Assembly (NCBI GenBank): GCA_965213885.1
Contig: OZ243919.1
Span: 1,054,001-1,118,000 of the forward strand
Direction of reading: 5' to 3'
DNA length: 64,000 bases
DNA from: VYFG01 sp965213885
GTDB lineage: Bacteria > Pseudomonadota > Gammaproteobacteria > Arenicellales > Poriferihabitantaceae
This document shows positions 36,507 through 44,944 of this stretch, in pieces. Each line of letters starts with the position of its first letter. Positions within the stretch are counted from its first letter, which is position 1. The translations under genes and the position numbers were made by a program. Below the pieces are notes generated by a model. The model worked only from the letters and a program-made list of their open reading frames with translations. It had not been told where the DNA came from and ran no database searches.

Positions 36507-36911
36507 ATGATCGGTAAACTCAACCACGTTGCCATCGCCGTCCCCGATCTGCAGGCAGCCTCGGCCCAGTACCGCGACATTTTCGGTGCCAGGGTTTCTG
36601 ACCCGGTTGACCTGCCGGAGCACGGCGTTACCACGGTATTCGTGACCCTGCCCAATACCCATATCGAATTGCTGTGTCCCCTCGGCACAAATTCTCCGAT
36701 CGCGGGATTCCTGAACAGGAACCGGGATGGCGGTATCCACCACGTCTGCTACGAGGTTGCGGAGATCGGCCTTGCCGCGGAAAAGCTCGCCGCGGCGGGC
36801 ATGCGAATTCTCGGTGACGGCAAACCCCGGATCGGTGCCCATGGCAAACCGGTGCTGTTTCTTCATCCCAAGGATGCCCAGGGAACCCTGGTGGAACTCG
36901 AGCAGATTTGA
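36507..36911 (+). CDS. mce: Methylmalonyl-CoA epimerase
   Basis: 134 residues, glyoxalase/VOC fold. It begins GKLNHVAIAVPDLQAA (first metal His), with HIELLCPLG (Glu) and GIHHVCYEV (second His), and ends LFLHPKDAQGTLVELEQ (last Glu). It converts (S)- to (R)-methylmalonyl-CoA, linking the carboxylase to the mutase. The set of genes for propionyl-CoA to succinyl-CoA is therefore complete here. ATCGCG-TGAG-CGCGAT, a small perfect hairpin, lies just upstream at 36423-36438. Confidence 0.94.
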   Translation: MIGKLNHVAIAVPDLQAASAQYRDIFGARVSDPVDLPEHGVTTVFVTLPNTHIELLCPLGTNSPIAGFLNRNRDGGIHHVCYEVAEIGLAAEKLAAAGMRILGDGKPRIGAHGKPVLFLHPKDAQGTLVELEQI

Positions 36912-36977
36912 GAATCCCGGGTTACCCCTCCACCACAGGCGCCCCGGGCACGAGGGCCGGGAGACATTGATATCACC

Positions 36978-37706
36978 ATGAGCAAGTCGGACCGGATCTA
37001 TGCGGCCTCCAGGCCCCGCGTGGTCGACTTCACGTTCGACCAGGCCGTAGCGGATGTGTTCCCGGACATGATCCGCCGGTCCGTGCCGGGCTACGAGACC
37101 GTGATCTCTACCCTGGGGGTGCTGGCGGAAACCCATTTCCGGTCCGGCACCCGGGTATATGATCTCGGCTGTTCCCTGGGAGCCGCCACATTGTCCGTTC
37201 ACCGCTGCCTGGGGGATGCGGATGTGCACTATGTCCTGGTGGACAATGCGCCGGCAATGCTGGAGAAGTGCCGAGAGCATCTGGATCGCCTGATGCCCGG
37301 GGCGGGAATCGAGTTCCGGGAAGCGGACGTCCGCTCTGTTCGCGTGGAGAACGCCAGCGTGGTGTTGCTGAATTTCACGATCCAGTTCGTGCCGCCCGGG
37401 GACCGCCAGGCATTGCTCGACAATGTCTATGCCGGGCTGGTGCCGGGGGGGCTCGTGGTACTGTCGGAAAAGGTGCTCGGCGGGGACCCTGGTGAGGAAC
37501 GCTGTTTTTCCGACCTCCATCTCAATTTCAAGTCCGCAAACGGCTACAGCGACCTGGAAATCAGCCAGAAACGGAGCGCGCTGGAAAATGTGCTGCAACC
37601 GGATTCACTGGCGCAGCACGGGGAACGCCTTTCCAGGGCCGGGTTTGCCCACATAAGGCCCTGGTTCCGCTGCCTCAATTTCGTCTCCCTCATGGCGATC
37701 AAGTAG
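36978..37706 (+). CDS. cmoA: Carboxy-S-adenosyl-L-methionine synthase CmoA
   Basis: 242 residues. The N-terminus is DRIYAASRPRVVDFTFDQAVADVF-like, followed by VYDLGCSLGAATLSVHR for SAM binding and LVDNAPAMLEKCREHL. CmoA converts SAM plus prephenate to carboxy-SAM, the donor used by CmoB. It is followed ten bases later by cmoB, the standard pair for uridine-5-oxyacetic acid (cmo5U34) in tRNA wobble positions. Confidence 0.95.
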   Translation: MSKSDRIYAASRPRVVDFTFDQAVADVFPDMIRRSVPGYETVISTLGVLAETHFRSGTRVYDLGCSLGAATLSVHRCLGDADVHYVLVDNAPAMLEKCREHLDRLMPGAGIEFREADVRSVRVENASVVLLNFTIQFVPPGDRQALLDNVYAGLVPGGLVVLSEKVLGGDPGEERCFSDLHLNFKSANGYSDLEISQKRSALENVLQPDSLAQHGERLSRAGFAHIRPWFRCLNFVSLMAIK

Positions 37707-37716
37707 TCCCGTTATC

Positions 37717-38733
37717 GTGTGGGAGTTCGACGAGTTGCATGGCGCCCTGGCGGAGACGTCGCTGGCAGCCCTGGCGGAACCTCTTGCCAGCACTTCTCGG
37801 TCGAGTTTGTCGAGTCGCACCCACGGGGACCGGGCACGATGGCTGGCGGCCATCGGGGCCCTGCCGGAGGTTCCAGTTTCGGCGGTCCGGCTGAACGGGG
37901 ATGCCGTATGTGCTGCGGCCGCACGGCCGCCGGATACCGGAACCCTGGCACAGTTGCGCCGCTCGATGCAGGTCCTGCATCCCTGGCGCAAGGGCCCGTT
38001 CGATCTGTTCGGCATGGTCATCGACGCTGAATGGCGATCCTGCATGAAATGGTCCCGGGTAGCCCCCCACCTGTCGCCGCTGGACGGGAGAGTGGTGCTG
38101 GATGTGGGTTCAGGCAACGGATATTATCTCTACAGGATGCTGGGCGCAGGTGCGTCCGCAGCCATCGGCGTAGATCCCGCGGAATTGTTCCTGGCGCAGT
38201 TTCACGCCCTCAATCGCTATCTTGGGGCATCACGGGCGGCGGTGCTGCCGCTCAGGTGCGAGGACCTGACGCCGTCGAAGGCGGGTATGGCGTTCACCGG
38301 CTTCGACACGGTGTTCTCCATGGGGGTGTACTACCATCGCCGTGAGCCCCGATCCCATCTCAGGGAACTGGCGGAATTTCTCCGACCGGGAGGCGAACTT
38401 GTCCTGGAGACGCTGGTCATCGAAGGTGATCGGGCCGCCGTCCTTGAACCGGCGGGACGTTATGCGCGCATGCGCAATGTCTGGTCCATACCGTCTCTTC
38501 CCTTGCTGAGCGCTCAGCTGCTTGATGCAGGTTTCATCTCACCGAGGATCGTGGACGTCACCTCCACCACGGTGGCGGAACAGCGCAGTACCCCCTGGAT
38601 GAACTTCGAGTCTCTGATGGACTGCCTCGACCCGGCGGATGCCACAAGAACCGTGGAAGGTCACCCCGCCCCCGTCCGGGCCTGTATCATTGCCACCCGC
38701 ATCCCCCCGGATTTCCCGTCGAATGCGTCTTGA
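37717..38733 (+). CDS. cmoB: tRNA U34 carboxymethyltransferase CmoB
   Basis: 338 residues from GTG 37717. The substrate-binding region has HPWRKGPFDLFGMVIDAEW and WSRVAPHLSPLDGRVVLDVG; the SAM-type fold follows with SGNGYYLYRMLGAGA and VFSMGVYYHRREP. CmoB moves a carboxymethyl group from carboxy-SAM to 5-hydroxyuridine at position 34. Its last 11 bases overlap the selU start, placing it in one unit with two selenium genes. Confidence 0.95.
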   Translation: MWEFDELHGALAETSLAALAEPLASTSRSSLSSRTHGDRARWLAAIGALPEVPVSAVRLNGDAVCAAAARPPDTGTLAQLRRSMQVLHPWRKGPFDLFGMVIDAEWRSCMKWSRVAPHLSPLDGRVVLDVGSGNGYYLYRMLGAGASAAIGVDPAELFLAQFHALNRYLGASRAAVLPLRCEDLTPSKAGMAFTGFDTVFSMGVYYHRREPRSHLRELAEFLRPGGELVLETLVIEGDRAAVLEPAGRYARMRNVWSIPSLPLLSAQLLDAGFISPRIVDVTSTTVAEQRSTPWMNFESLMDCLDPADATRTVEGHPAPVRACIIATRIPPDFPSNAS

Positions 38734-39832
38734 CACCGACAATTACCTGCAGCTGTTCCTTGAGAACATTCCCCTGATCGACACCCGTGCGCCGGTTGAA
38801 TTCGCCCGGGGTGCGTTCGAGCATGCGGTCAACCTGCCGCTCATGACCGATGCTGAACGCCACCAGGTCGGAATCCGCTACAAGGAATCGGGACAGGAAG
38901 CTGCCATCGCACTGGGTCGCGAGCTCGTGGGTCCGACGCTGCAGTCGGAACGCACCCGGCTCTGGGTGGATTTCGCAAGGCACCACCCGGAGGGCTACCT
39001 GTACTGCTTCCGGGGTGGTCTGCGGTCACGCATCACCCAGGACTGGATGGCCCAGGCGGGCGTGCACTACCCCTACATCAAGGGAGGCTACAAGGCCATG
39101 CGTCGTTTCCTGCTGGGAGTGATGGAGCGTCTGGGCGGCGGGTTACCGCTGATTCTGGTCAGCGGTCGTACCGGGACCGGCAAGACCCGATTGCTGGGCT
39201 CCATCCACCGGTCGTTGGACCTGGAGGGTCTGGCCAACCATCGTGGCTCCAGCTTCGGCACCATGGCGGAGTCCCAACCGACCCCGGTCAACTTCGAGAA
39301 CCGAGTCGCGGTCCGCCTGCTGAAACTGGCCCAAGAAGATGAAAGGTCACCGGTGTTCGTCGAAGGGGAAGGGCGCCTGGTGGGAAGCCTCACGGTGCCG
39401 GACCCGCTCTGGGCGAACATGCAGCGCTCGCCGGCCCTGGTGCTGGAAGCGGATATCGAGCACAGGGTGGATATCGGAATCTCCGACTACGTGGTGGACC
39501 TGCTGGACCGGTTCCGGCAGCTGGAGCCGGGAGAGGCCGGATTTGAACGCTTCGCCGAGCGCCATCGGCAGAGTCTCTACCGCATCCGCCGACGGCTTGG
39601 TCTGGCATCCTACGATGAGGGCCTGTCCATGCTGGAAGCCGCACTGGCCGCACACCGCGACCATGATGACCTGGAAGGTTACCGGCCGTTCGTCCGCCTG
39701 CTGCTGGAACGCTACTACGACCCCATGTACGACTACCAGCTCTCGCGGCGGCAGGGTGAAGTGCTTGCCCGGGGTGATGCTGATGCGCTCGCGAGCTGGC
39801 TGCAGCGCCGGGGCGTGACACTGGACCGGTGA
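38723..39832 (+). CDS. selU: tRNA 2-selenouridine synthase SelU (MnmH)
   Basis: 369 residues from ATG 38723, inside the end of cmoB; a reading from 38639 adds 28 non-family residues. The N-terminal rhodanese domain begins LIDTRAPVEFARGAFEHAVN and holds the catalytic cysteine in LYCFRGGLRSR. The C-terminal P-loop domain has VSGRTGTGKTRLL. It uses selenophosphate to replace sulfur in 2-thiouridine at tRNA position 34, via a geranylated intermediate. It overlaps the SelD fusion gene by four bases (GTGA), giving donor maker and user in one operon. Confidence 0.95.
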   Translation: MRLDTDNYLQLFLENIPLIDTRAPVEFARGAFEHAVNLPLMTDAERHQVGIRYKESGQEAAIALGRELVGPTLQSERTRLWVDFARHHPEGYLYCFRGGLRSRITQDWMAQAGVHYPYIKGGYKAMRRFLLGVMERLGGGLPLILVSGRTGTGKTRLLGSIHRSLDLEGLANHRGSSFGTMAESQPTPVNFENRVAVRLLKLAQEDERSPVFVEGEGRLVGSLTVPDPLWANMQRSPALVLEADIEHRVDIGISDYVVDLLDRFRQLEPGEAGFERFAERHRQSLYRIRRRLGLASYDEGLSMLEAALAAHRDHDDLEGYRPFVRLLLERYYDPMYDYQLSRRQGEVLARGDADALASWLQRRGVTLDR

Positions 39833-42114
39833 ACGACTTGACCCCCCAGGTCCGGGATCTGGTCCTGCTGGGTGGCGGGCACAGTCACGTCATCGTCATC
39901 CGGAGGTGGGCGGCGAATCCCGTACCCGGTGTCCGGGTCACGCTGGTTTCACCCGATGCGCTGACGCCGTATTCCGGGATGCTACCCGGCCTGGTGGCGG
40001 GACACTACAGTGTTGAGGAGACCCACATCGACCTGACTCGCCTGTGCCGCTGGGCCGGGGTCCGGTTCGTGCAGTCCGCCGCCAGCGGGGTGGATGCCGA
40101 CGGCCGTCGGGTCCTGTCCGACACCAGGCCGGCCATCGAATACGACCTCCTGTCCGTGGACACCGGCGGCGCGCCTTCCCTCGCCACTGTTCCCGGCGCT
40201 GCGCAGTACGCAACCCCGGTAAAGCCTGTCCACCGGTTTCATGCACGATGGCGGGAACTGGAGGCCCGTGCCCGGGAAAGTGGGAATGCCCTCGAGATCG
40301 GCGTGGTGGGTGCCGGGGCCGGCGGATTCGAAATCCTGCTGGCGATGAACCATGCCCTGAACTCGGTGGACAATCGCCCCGTAACGGCGACAGGACCGTT
40401 GCGTCACCGGCTGCACTGGTTCATCCGGGATACCGCGCTGGAGGATTTTCCCGCCGCGGTACGGAGAATGGCCCTCAGGGCCTGTAAACAGCGCGGCGTT
40501 CACTGTCATCACGAGTTCGACGTGACGGAGGTCCGCGCCGACGGCCTGCGGTCGGCGCGGGGCCGGGAGGTCCGGTTGGACGCCGTCGTGTGGTGCACCG
40601 AAGCCATGGCTGCCTCGTGGCCGGCGGAGTCGGGACTCGATTGCGACGAGAGGGGATTGATCCGTGTATCCGACACGCTGCAAAGCCTGTCCCACCCGGA
40701 TGTTTTCGCCGCCGGCGATGCTGCAGTGCAGGTGCATCATCCGCGGCCAAGGGCGGGGGTTTTCGCCGTTCGCCAGGGTCCCGTCCTGTCAGAGAACCTG
40801 CGAAGGGCGGTCCTGGGTGAAAGGCTACGGGAATACCGGCCCCAGAAAAGGTTCCTGACCTTGCTGTCCATGGGGGACCGCAGTGCCATCGGCCGCAAGG
40901 GGCCGTTCATTGCAAAGGGAGAATGGGTCTGGCGATGGAAGCACCGGATTGATCAAGAATTCATGTTCAATTTCAGTAAATTGCCTGAATTAATGCAACA
41001 AAAATCAAAAAAGATACCATCTGCGTTACAGGCTGAACTGGTATCGGGAGGCATGCCGGACGGCATGCGCTGCGGGGGCTGCGGAGCCAAGCTGGGGGGC
41101 GATGTGCTTGCGTCCGTCATGGACGGACTGGACGTCCCGGAGCGGGATGACCTGCCGGTGGGGTTGGCGTCACGGGGGGATGTGGCCGTGATCGATTGTG
41201 GCAGCAGGCCGCTGGCCCAGTCGGTGGATCAGGTGCGGTCGTTTATCGACGACCCCTGGCTGTTCGGCCGGATTGCAACCGTTCACGCGTTGAGTGACTT
41301 GTACGCCGCACGCAGTGTTCCCCAATCCGCCATGGTCATCGTGACCCTGCCGTGGGGGGCCGAATCCACCATGCGCAGGGAGTTGTCACAGCTGATGCAG
41401 GGCGTGACCGTGGAACTCGCCCGGGCGGGATGCGCCCTGTCCGGGGGACATACCGCCGAGGGGCTCGAAACGACTCTCGGCTTCGTGGTCAACGGCTATT
41501 CACCCGGCGCCGATGCATCCGTTGCCGATCGTCCCCGGGCGGGAGATTGCCTGATACTGACCAAGCCCCTGGGAACCGGTGTCATCCTGGCGGCAGCGAT
41601 GCGGGCCAGAGCCGCCGGCCCGGTGCTGGACACGGCTCTGGCATCGATGTTGCAGTCAAATGCCCGCGCCGCCGGGATCTTCGAGGATTACGGCGTCAGT
41701 GCTATGACTGACGTAACCGGATTCGGCCTTGCGGGCCACCTCCTGACGCTCCTCAGGGCCTCGGGCCTGTCTTGCCACCTGCGGCCGGATGCGGTGCCGG
41801 CACTGCCGGGGACGGCAGCACTCCACGGGGAAGGAATCCGCAGCTCACTGCAGGGTGCCAATGTCCGGATGCTGCAAGGCGGTGGGAACGTGGATTCGCC
41901 TGACGCCATCCCGGGCTGGGAACTCCTGACGGATCCGCAGACCAGCGGGGGACTCCTAGCGGTCATTCCGCCCGACGCAGCCGGCGGCTGCCTTGAGGCC
42001 CTGCGCCAGTCCGGTTATGACCGGGCGGCCTGTATCGGAACGCTGGCCGACCGTGTCGACCGTGATCCCCTGATCGTCTGCGGACCGGATCCGAATACCT
42101 GCCGTTGTCCGTAG
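39829..42114 (+). CDS. selD: Fused NADH dehydrogenase-like flavoprotein and selenophosphate synthase SelD
   Basis: 761 residues in two parts. Residues 1 to about 400 are an FAD/NAD-binding reductase of the NDH-2/SQR type (LLGGGHSHVIVIRRW, a second site with GVVGAGAGGFEILLAM-like sequence, and DVFAAGDAAVQVHHP). Residues about 405-761 are SelD: the active-site region MRCGGCGAKLGG has cysteine, not selenocysteine, followed by SGGHTAEGLETTLGF and the Gly-rich DPQTSGGLLA near the end. SelD makes selenophosphate from selenide and ATP. The flavoprotein half may supply reduced selenium (inference). This fusion is known from other bacteria. Confidence 0.94.
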   Translation: MNDLTPQVRDLVLLGGGHSHVIVIRRWAANPVPGVRVTLVSPDALTPYSGMLPGLVAGHYSVEETHIDLTRLCRWAGVRFVQSAASGVDADGRRVLSDTRPAIEYDLLSVDTGGAPSLATVPGAAQYATPVKPVHRFHARWRELEARARESGNALEIGVVGAGAGGFEILLAMNHALNSVDNRPVTATGPLRHRLHWFIRDTALEDFPAAVRRMALRACKQRGVHCHHEFDVTEVRADGLRSARGREVRLDAVVWCTEAMAASWPAESGLDCDERGLIRVSDTLQSLSHPDVFAAGDAAVQVHHPRPRAGVFAVRQGPVLSENLRRAVLGERLREYRPQKRFLTLLSMGDRSAIGRKGPFIAKGEWVWRWKHRIDQEFMFNFSKLPELMQQKSKKIPSALQAELVSGGMPDGMRCGGCGAKLGGDVLASVMDGLDVPERDDLPVGLASRGDVAVIDCGSRPLAQSVDQVRSFIDDPWLFGRIATVHALSDLYAARSVPQSAMVIVTLPWGAESTMRRELSQLMQGVTVELARAGCALSGGHTAEGLETTLGFVVNGYSPGADASVADRPRAGDCLILTKPLGTGVILAAAMRARAAGPVLDTALASMLQSNARAAGIFEDYGVSAMTDVTGFGLAGHLLTLLRASGLSCHLRPDAVPALPGTAALHGEGIRSSLQGANVRMLQGGGNVDSPDAIPGWELLTDPQTSGGLLAVIPPDAAGGCLEALRQSGYDRAACIGTLADRVDRDPLIVCGPDPNTCRCP

Positions 42115-42334
42115 GGCGCTGCGACGGCACCTTGGACCCGCCGTCCATCCGGGCATGCGGGGACCCATGCCGTGGGCACCGGGAGCAGCCGTTGTCGCAC
42201 GCAGGAGTCCGCCGGAAACCCGGGAGTCGGGCGGTTCGCCGTCGGTACCCTCCTGTCGACGCCCTTGGCCGGGTGGGGTAAGATGATTTCAAGGGCGCAA
42301 CACAGGACCGATTCAGGATCACGGGGCATTGAAC

Positions 42335-42985
42335 ATGGGCGACAGCAAATTCCGGATGAACCGGATCGACAGCCGACTGTCCCGGCTGTATACAGGGACC
42401 GACAACAAGCGGGAAACCTACGACCGCTGGGCGGACGACTACGAGAACGACCTGGTCGGGGACCTGGGATACGTGGCTCATGTCGATGCGACGCGGGTCT
42501 TCCGCGACGCGGTGCCGGATCTGTCCTGCCGGGTGCTCGACGTGGCCTGCGGCACCGGGCTGGCGGGCATCGAGCTGGAACAATACGGTTATTCGGACGT
42601 GGACGGTGCGGATTTTTCCCCGGCAATGCTGGCAAAGGCGGCCGCCACGGGTTGCTACCGTACGCTGTACCGGCACGATTTCACGCGCGACCCGGAACCC
42701 CCCGGGCAGTATGACGCGTTGATCTGCGTGGGGCTTTTTGCATTCGACATTCCCCCGATCACGGACATGATACGGGTCATCCGCTGCGCCAGACCCGGTG
42801 GAACCTGTGTGATCACCATCAACGGGGCCGCCTGGCATCAGCTGGACCATGAAACCACGGTCAGGGGCGAAGCCGAACGGCATGGTTTTGCCATCGAAGC
42901 CATCCACCGGGCGGACTATATCCGGGGGCAGGGCATCGATGGGCGGGTTCTCGTGATCCGGGCCTTCGGAGACGGGGTTGGCTGA
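42335..42985 (+). CDS. Class I SAM-dependent methyltransferase, substrate unknown
   Basis: 216 residues from ATG 42335, chosen over the TTG at 42329 because GGGG lies about eight bases before the ATG. The fold I motif is RVLDVACGTGLAGIEL, then VDGADFSPAMLAKA and CVGLFAFDIPPI, typical of ubiE/Williams-Beuren-type small-molecule methyltransferases. An early YDRWADDYENDL matches that group. The last 8 bases overlap the LON-domain gene. Nothing indicates its substrate. Confidence 0.8.
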   Translation: MGDSKFRMNRIDSRLSRLYTGTDNKRETYDRWADDYENDLVGDLGYVAHVDATRVFRDAVPDLSCRVLDVACGTGLAGIELEQYGYSDVDGADFSPAMLAKAAATGCYRTLYRHDFTRDPEPPGQYDALICVGLFAFDIPPITDMIRVIRCARPGGTCVITINGAAWHQLDHETTVRGEAERHGFAIEAIHRADYIRGQGIDGRVLVIRAFGDGVG

Positions 42986-43592
42986 CACGATCCAGATCCC
43001 GCTGTTTCCCCTCGGGACGGTGCTGTTCTCCGGCGGCGTCCTGCCTCTGCGTATTTTTGAACCCCGTTATCTGACCATGATCGGGAACTGCATGCGCGAA
43101 GGCGCAGGCTTTGGCGTGGTACTGATCGTGGAGGGCAGGGAGGCCGGTGAGGCGGCCAGGTTTCACCAGGTCGGGACCCTGGCGCGCATCGAGGACTTCG
43201 ACAGGCTCGATGACGGGAACCTCGGTATCACCTGTCGAGGAGACCGCCGCTTCCGTGTCGTTGAACGCGAGGTCCAGGAAGATCACCTCATCATCGCGGA
43301 CGTGGAATTTCTTGCTGAACCGGTGTCGCCGCCGTTGCCGGACAGGTATCCAGAGATGAAGCGGTTCCTGCAGGGTCTCTACCGGCGCGAAGAACTCAAG
43401 GTCTGGGCCGATTCCATCATGCCGGACTGGGACAACGGCCACTGGCTGGCCTGTCGCCTGATCGAGGTACTGCCGCTGGCTGCGGAAGGCAGGCAGGCCT
43501 TCCTCGAAATGGAGGCGGGGGAACGATTGATGAATCTTGAGCGGATCATGGACGAGAACGGCCTGCTCCAGGAGCCGAATAATGAAGATTGA
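42978..43592 (+). CDS. LON peptidase N-terminal (substrate-binding) domain protein
   Basis: 204 residues from TTG 42978. It begins IQIPLFPLGTVLFSGGVLPLRIFEPRY, shown here only as the family opening, and has GFGVVLIVEG and GNLGITCRGDRRFRV. This is the N-terminal domain of Lon without ATPase or protease parts. Stand-alone copies are widespread in proteobacteria and of unknown role. The start overlaps the methyltransferase gene, so the two are co-translated. The C-terminal 60 residues are helical and acidic. Confidence 0.88.
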   Translation: MADTIQIPLFPLGTVLFSGGVLPLRIFEPRYLTMIGNCMREGAGFGVVLIVEGREAGEAARFHQVGTLARIEDFDRLDDGNLGITCRGDRRFRVVEREVQEDHLIIADVEFLAEPVSPPLPDRYPEMKRFLQGLYRREELKVWADSIMPDWDNGHWLACRLIEVLPLAAEGRQAFLEMEAGERLMNLERIMDENGLLQEPNNED

Positions 43593-43665
43593 AGCCACCT
43601 GCGAACTGCCGGGAAATTACCAACATCCGTTTCAGATCGTGCTTACAACCATCTAGACCAGGGCC

Positions 43666-44442
43666 ATGTGTCAACTGTTCGGGATGTCGACCCGTACACC
43701 GGTGCGGGTACGTTTCCGCTGGAAACGCTTCGCCAGTCAGGGGGCCGCTGCCGGAAATCCGGATGGCTGGGGTGTGGCCTATGGCAATGGCGACGTCCAG
43801 GTGCTGCGCGAGCCGATACCGGCGGGAGACAGTGAACTGGTCAGGTTCCTGGCCGGACATGGCCCGCTGGCGACCACCGTGGTCTCCCATGTCAGGCGGG
43901 CAACGCGGGGCAGACGGATTCTCAGCAATACCCAGCCATATGCGAGGGTTCTGGGCGGTTTCACCCATGTCTTTGCCCACAACGGACATGTCCCGCTGGA
44001 CGCGATACCGGAAAGTCCCTGGCTGCGTCCGGTGGGGGATACCGATTCAGAGGCCCTGTTCTGCCTGTTGCTGTCACGGCTCGAACCGTTGTGGACGCAC
44101 GGCGCCCCCCCGCTGGAGGCGCGCTTTGCAGTGATTACGGAATTCGCCGGTGAAATGCGGTCCAGAGGTGCGGTCAATTTTCTCTACTTCGACGGTCTGA
44201 CCCTGTTCGCCCATGCCCACCGGCGGACCATACCGGGTGAGGGGATATCCGCGGATCCGGGACTCTACCTGTCCCCGCGCCCCCAAAGCGGTCCCCTGGG
44301 CCGCGACAGCGGTGTCGGCATGGACTGTGACGGGCCGGTGCCGGAGCAGACCCTGATTGCCACGGTGCCCATCGACAACGGCTTCTGGGAGCCCATGGCG
44401 GCCGGTGCGCTGTTACGGCTGGAACAGGGACGCGTGGTGTAA
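43666..44442 (+). CDS. Class II glutamine amidotransferase, YafJ type
   Basis: 258 residues. The nucleophile cysteine follows the initiator Met (MCQLFGMSTRTPV). NPDGWGVAYG, SHVRRATRG and THVFAHNGHV are the conserved Ntn glutaminase motifs, as in GlmS and PurF. No synthase domain follows, so ammonia must go to a separate partner or the protein is an autonomous hydrolase. The gene stands 73 bases after the LON-domain gene. Confidence 0.9.
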   Translation: MCQLFGMSTRTPVRVRFRWKRFASQGAAAGNPDGWGVAYGNGDVQVLREPIPAGDSELVRFLAGHGPLATTVVSHVRRATRGRRILSNTQPYARVLGGFTHVFAHNGHVPLDAIPESPWLRPVGDTDSEALFCLLLSRLEPLWTHGAPPLEARFAVITEFAGEMRSRGAVNFLYFDGLTLFAHAHRRTIPGEGISADPGLYLSPRPQSGPLGRDSGVGMDCDGPVPEQTLIATVPIDNGFWEPMAAGALLRLEQGRVV

Positions 44443-44482
44443 GGGCGCCGCAGGAGTTCCGGGTTCCGGGTGGACCGTGGAG

Positions 44483-44863
44483 CTATTCCATGCCCATCTC
44501 ATCCATCACCTTCCTCGCTGCGCGGAAGCATTCCAGGGACTGCGGCACACCGCAGTAGATGCCGATGACGTGGATGATGGCGCGCAGTTCCTCCCTGGTG
44601 ACTCCATTGTTGATGGCGCCGCGGCAGTGGAGTTCCCATTCATGCATCTTCCCGAGGGCGCCGATCATGGAGAGGTTCATCATGGAGCGGGTCTTGGGAT
44701 CGATGCAGTCATCGCCCCAGCCAAAGCCCCAGCACCATTCCGTCATCATTTCCTGGAACGGGCGGGTGAAGTCATCTGCATGGTCCAGCACCTGTTCCAC
44801 GTACTCGGCGCCCAGGGTGGCCTTGCGTTGGGCAAGGCCGGTTTCGAAACGATTTTTGTCCAT
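44483..44863 (-). CDS. Carboxymuconolactone decarboxylase family protein
   Basis: 126 residues, all-helical, of the CMD/AhpD superfamily, close to gamma-carboxymuconolactone decarboxylase in length. It has MMNLSMIGALGKMHEWELH, then GVTREELRAIIHVIGIYCG and a final FRAARKVMDEMG. The peroxidase CxxC pair of AhpD is absent, so decarboxylase or hydrolase chemistry is more likely. It follows the large amine-oxidase-like gene on the same strand after an 81-base gap, so both may be transcribed together. Confidence 0.85.
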   Translation of the reverse strand: MDKNRFETGLAQRKATLGAEYVEQVLDHADDFTRPFQEMMTEWCWGFGWGDDCIDPKTRSMMNLSMIGALGKMHEWELHCRGAINNGVTREELRAIIHVIGIYCGVPQSLECFRAARKVMDEMGME

Positions 44864-44944
44864 GGTGATTGTCGGAGGTATTCTGGTTGAATTGGTACCG
44901 GGGCCGTTCCGGCGGGAACGGCCGTGCGGCGGCTGATTGTGCGC

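Noticed and set aside
43582..43656. 24-residue frame overlapping the end of the LON-domain gene
   Set aside because: Too short, with no similarity or ribosome site that would separate it from chance.
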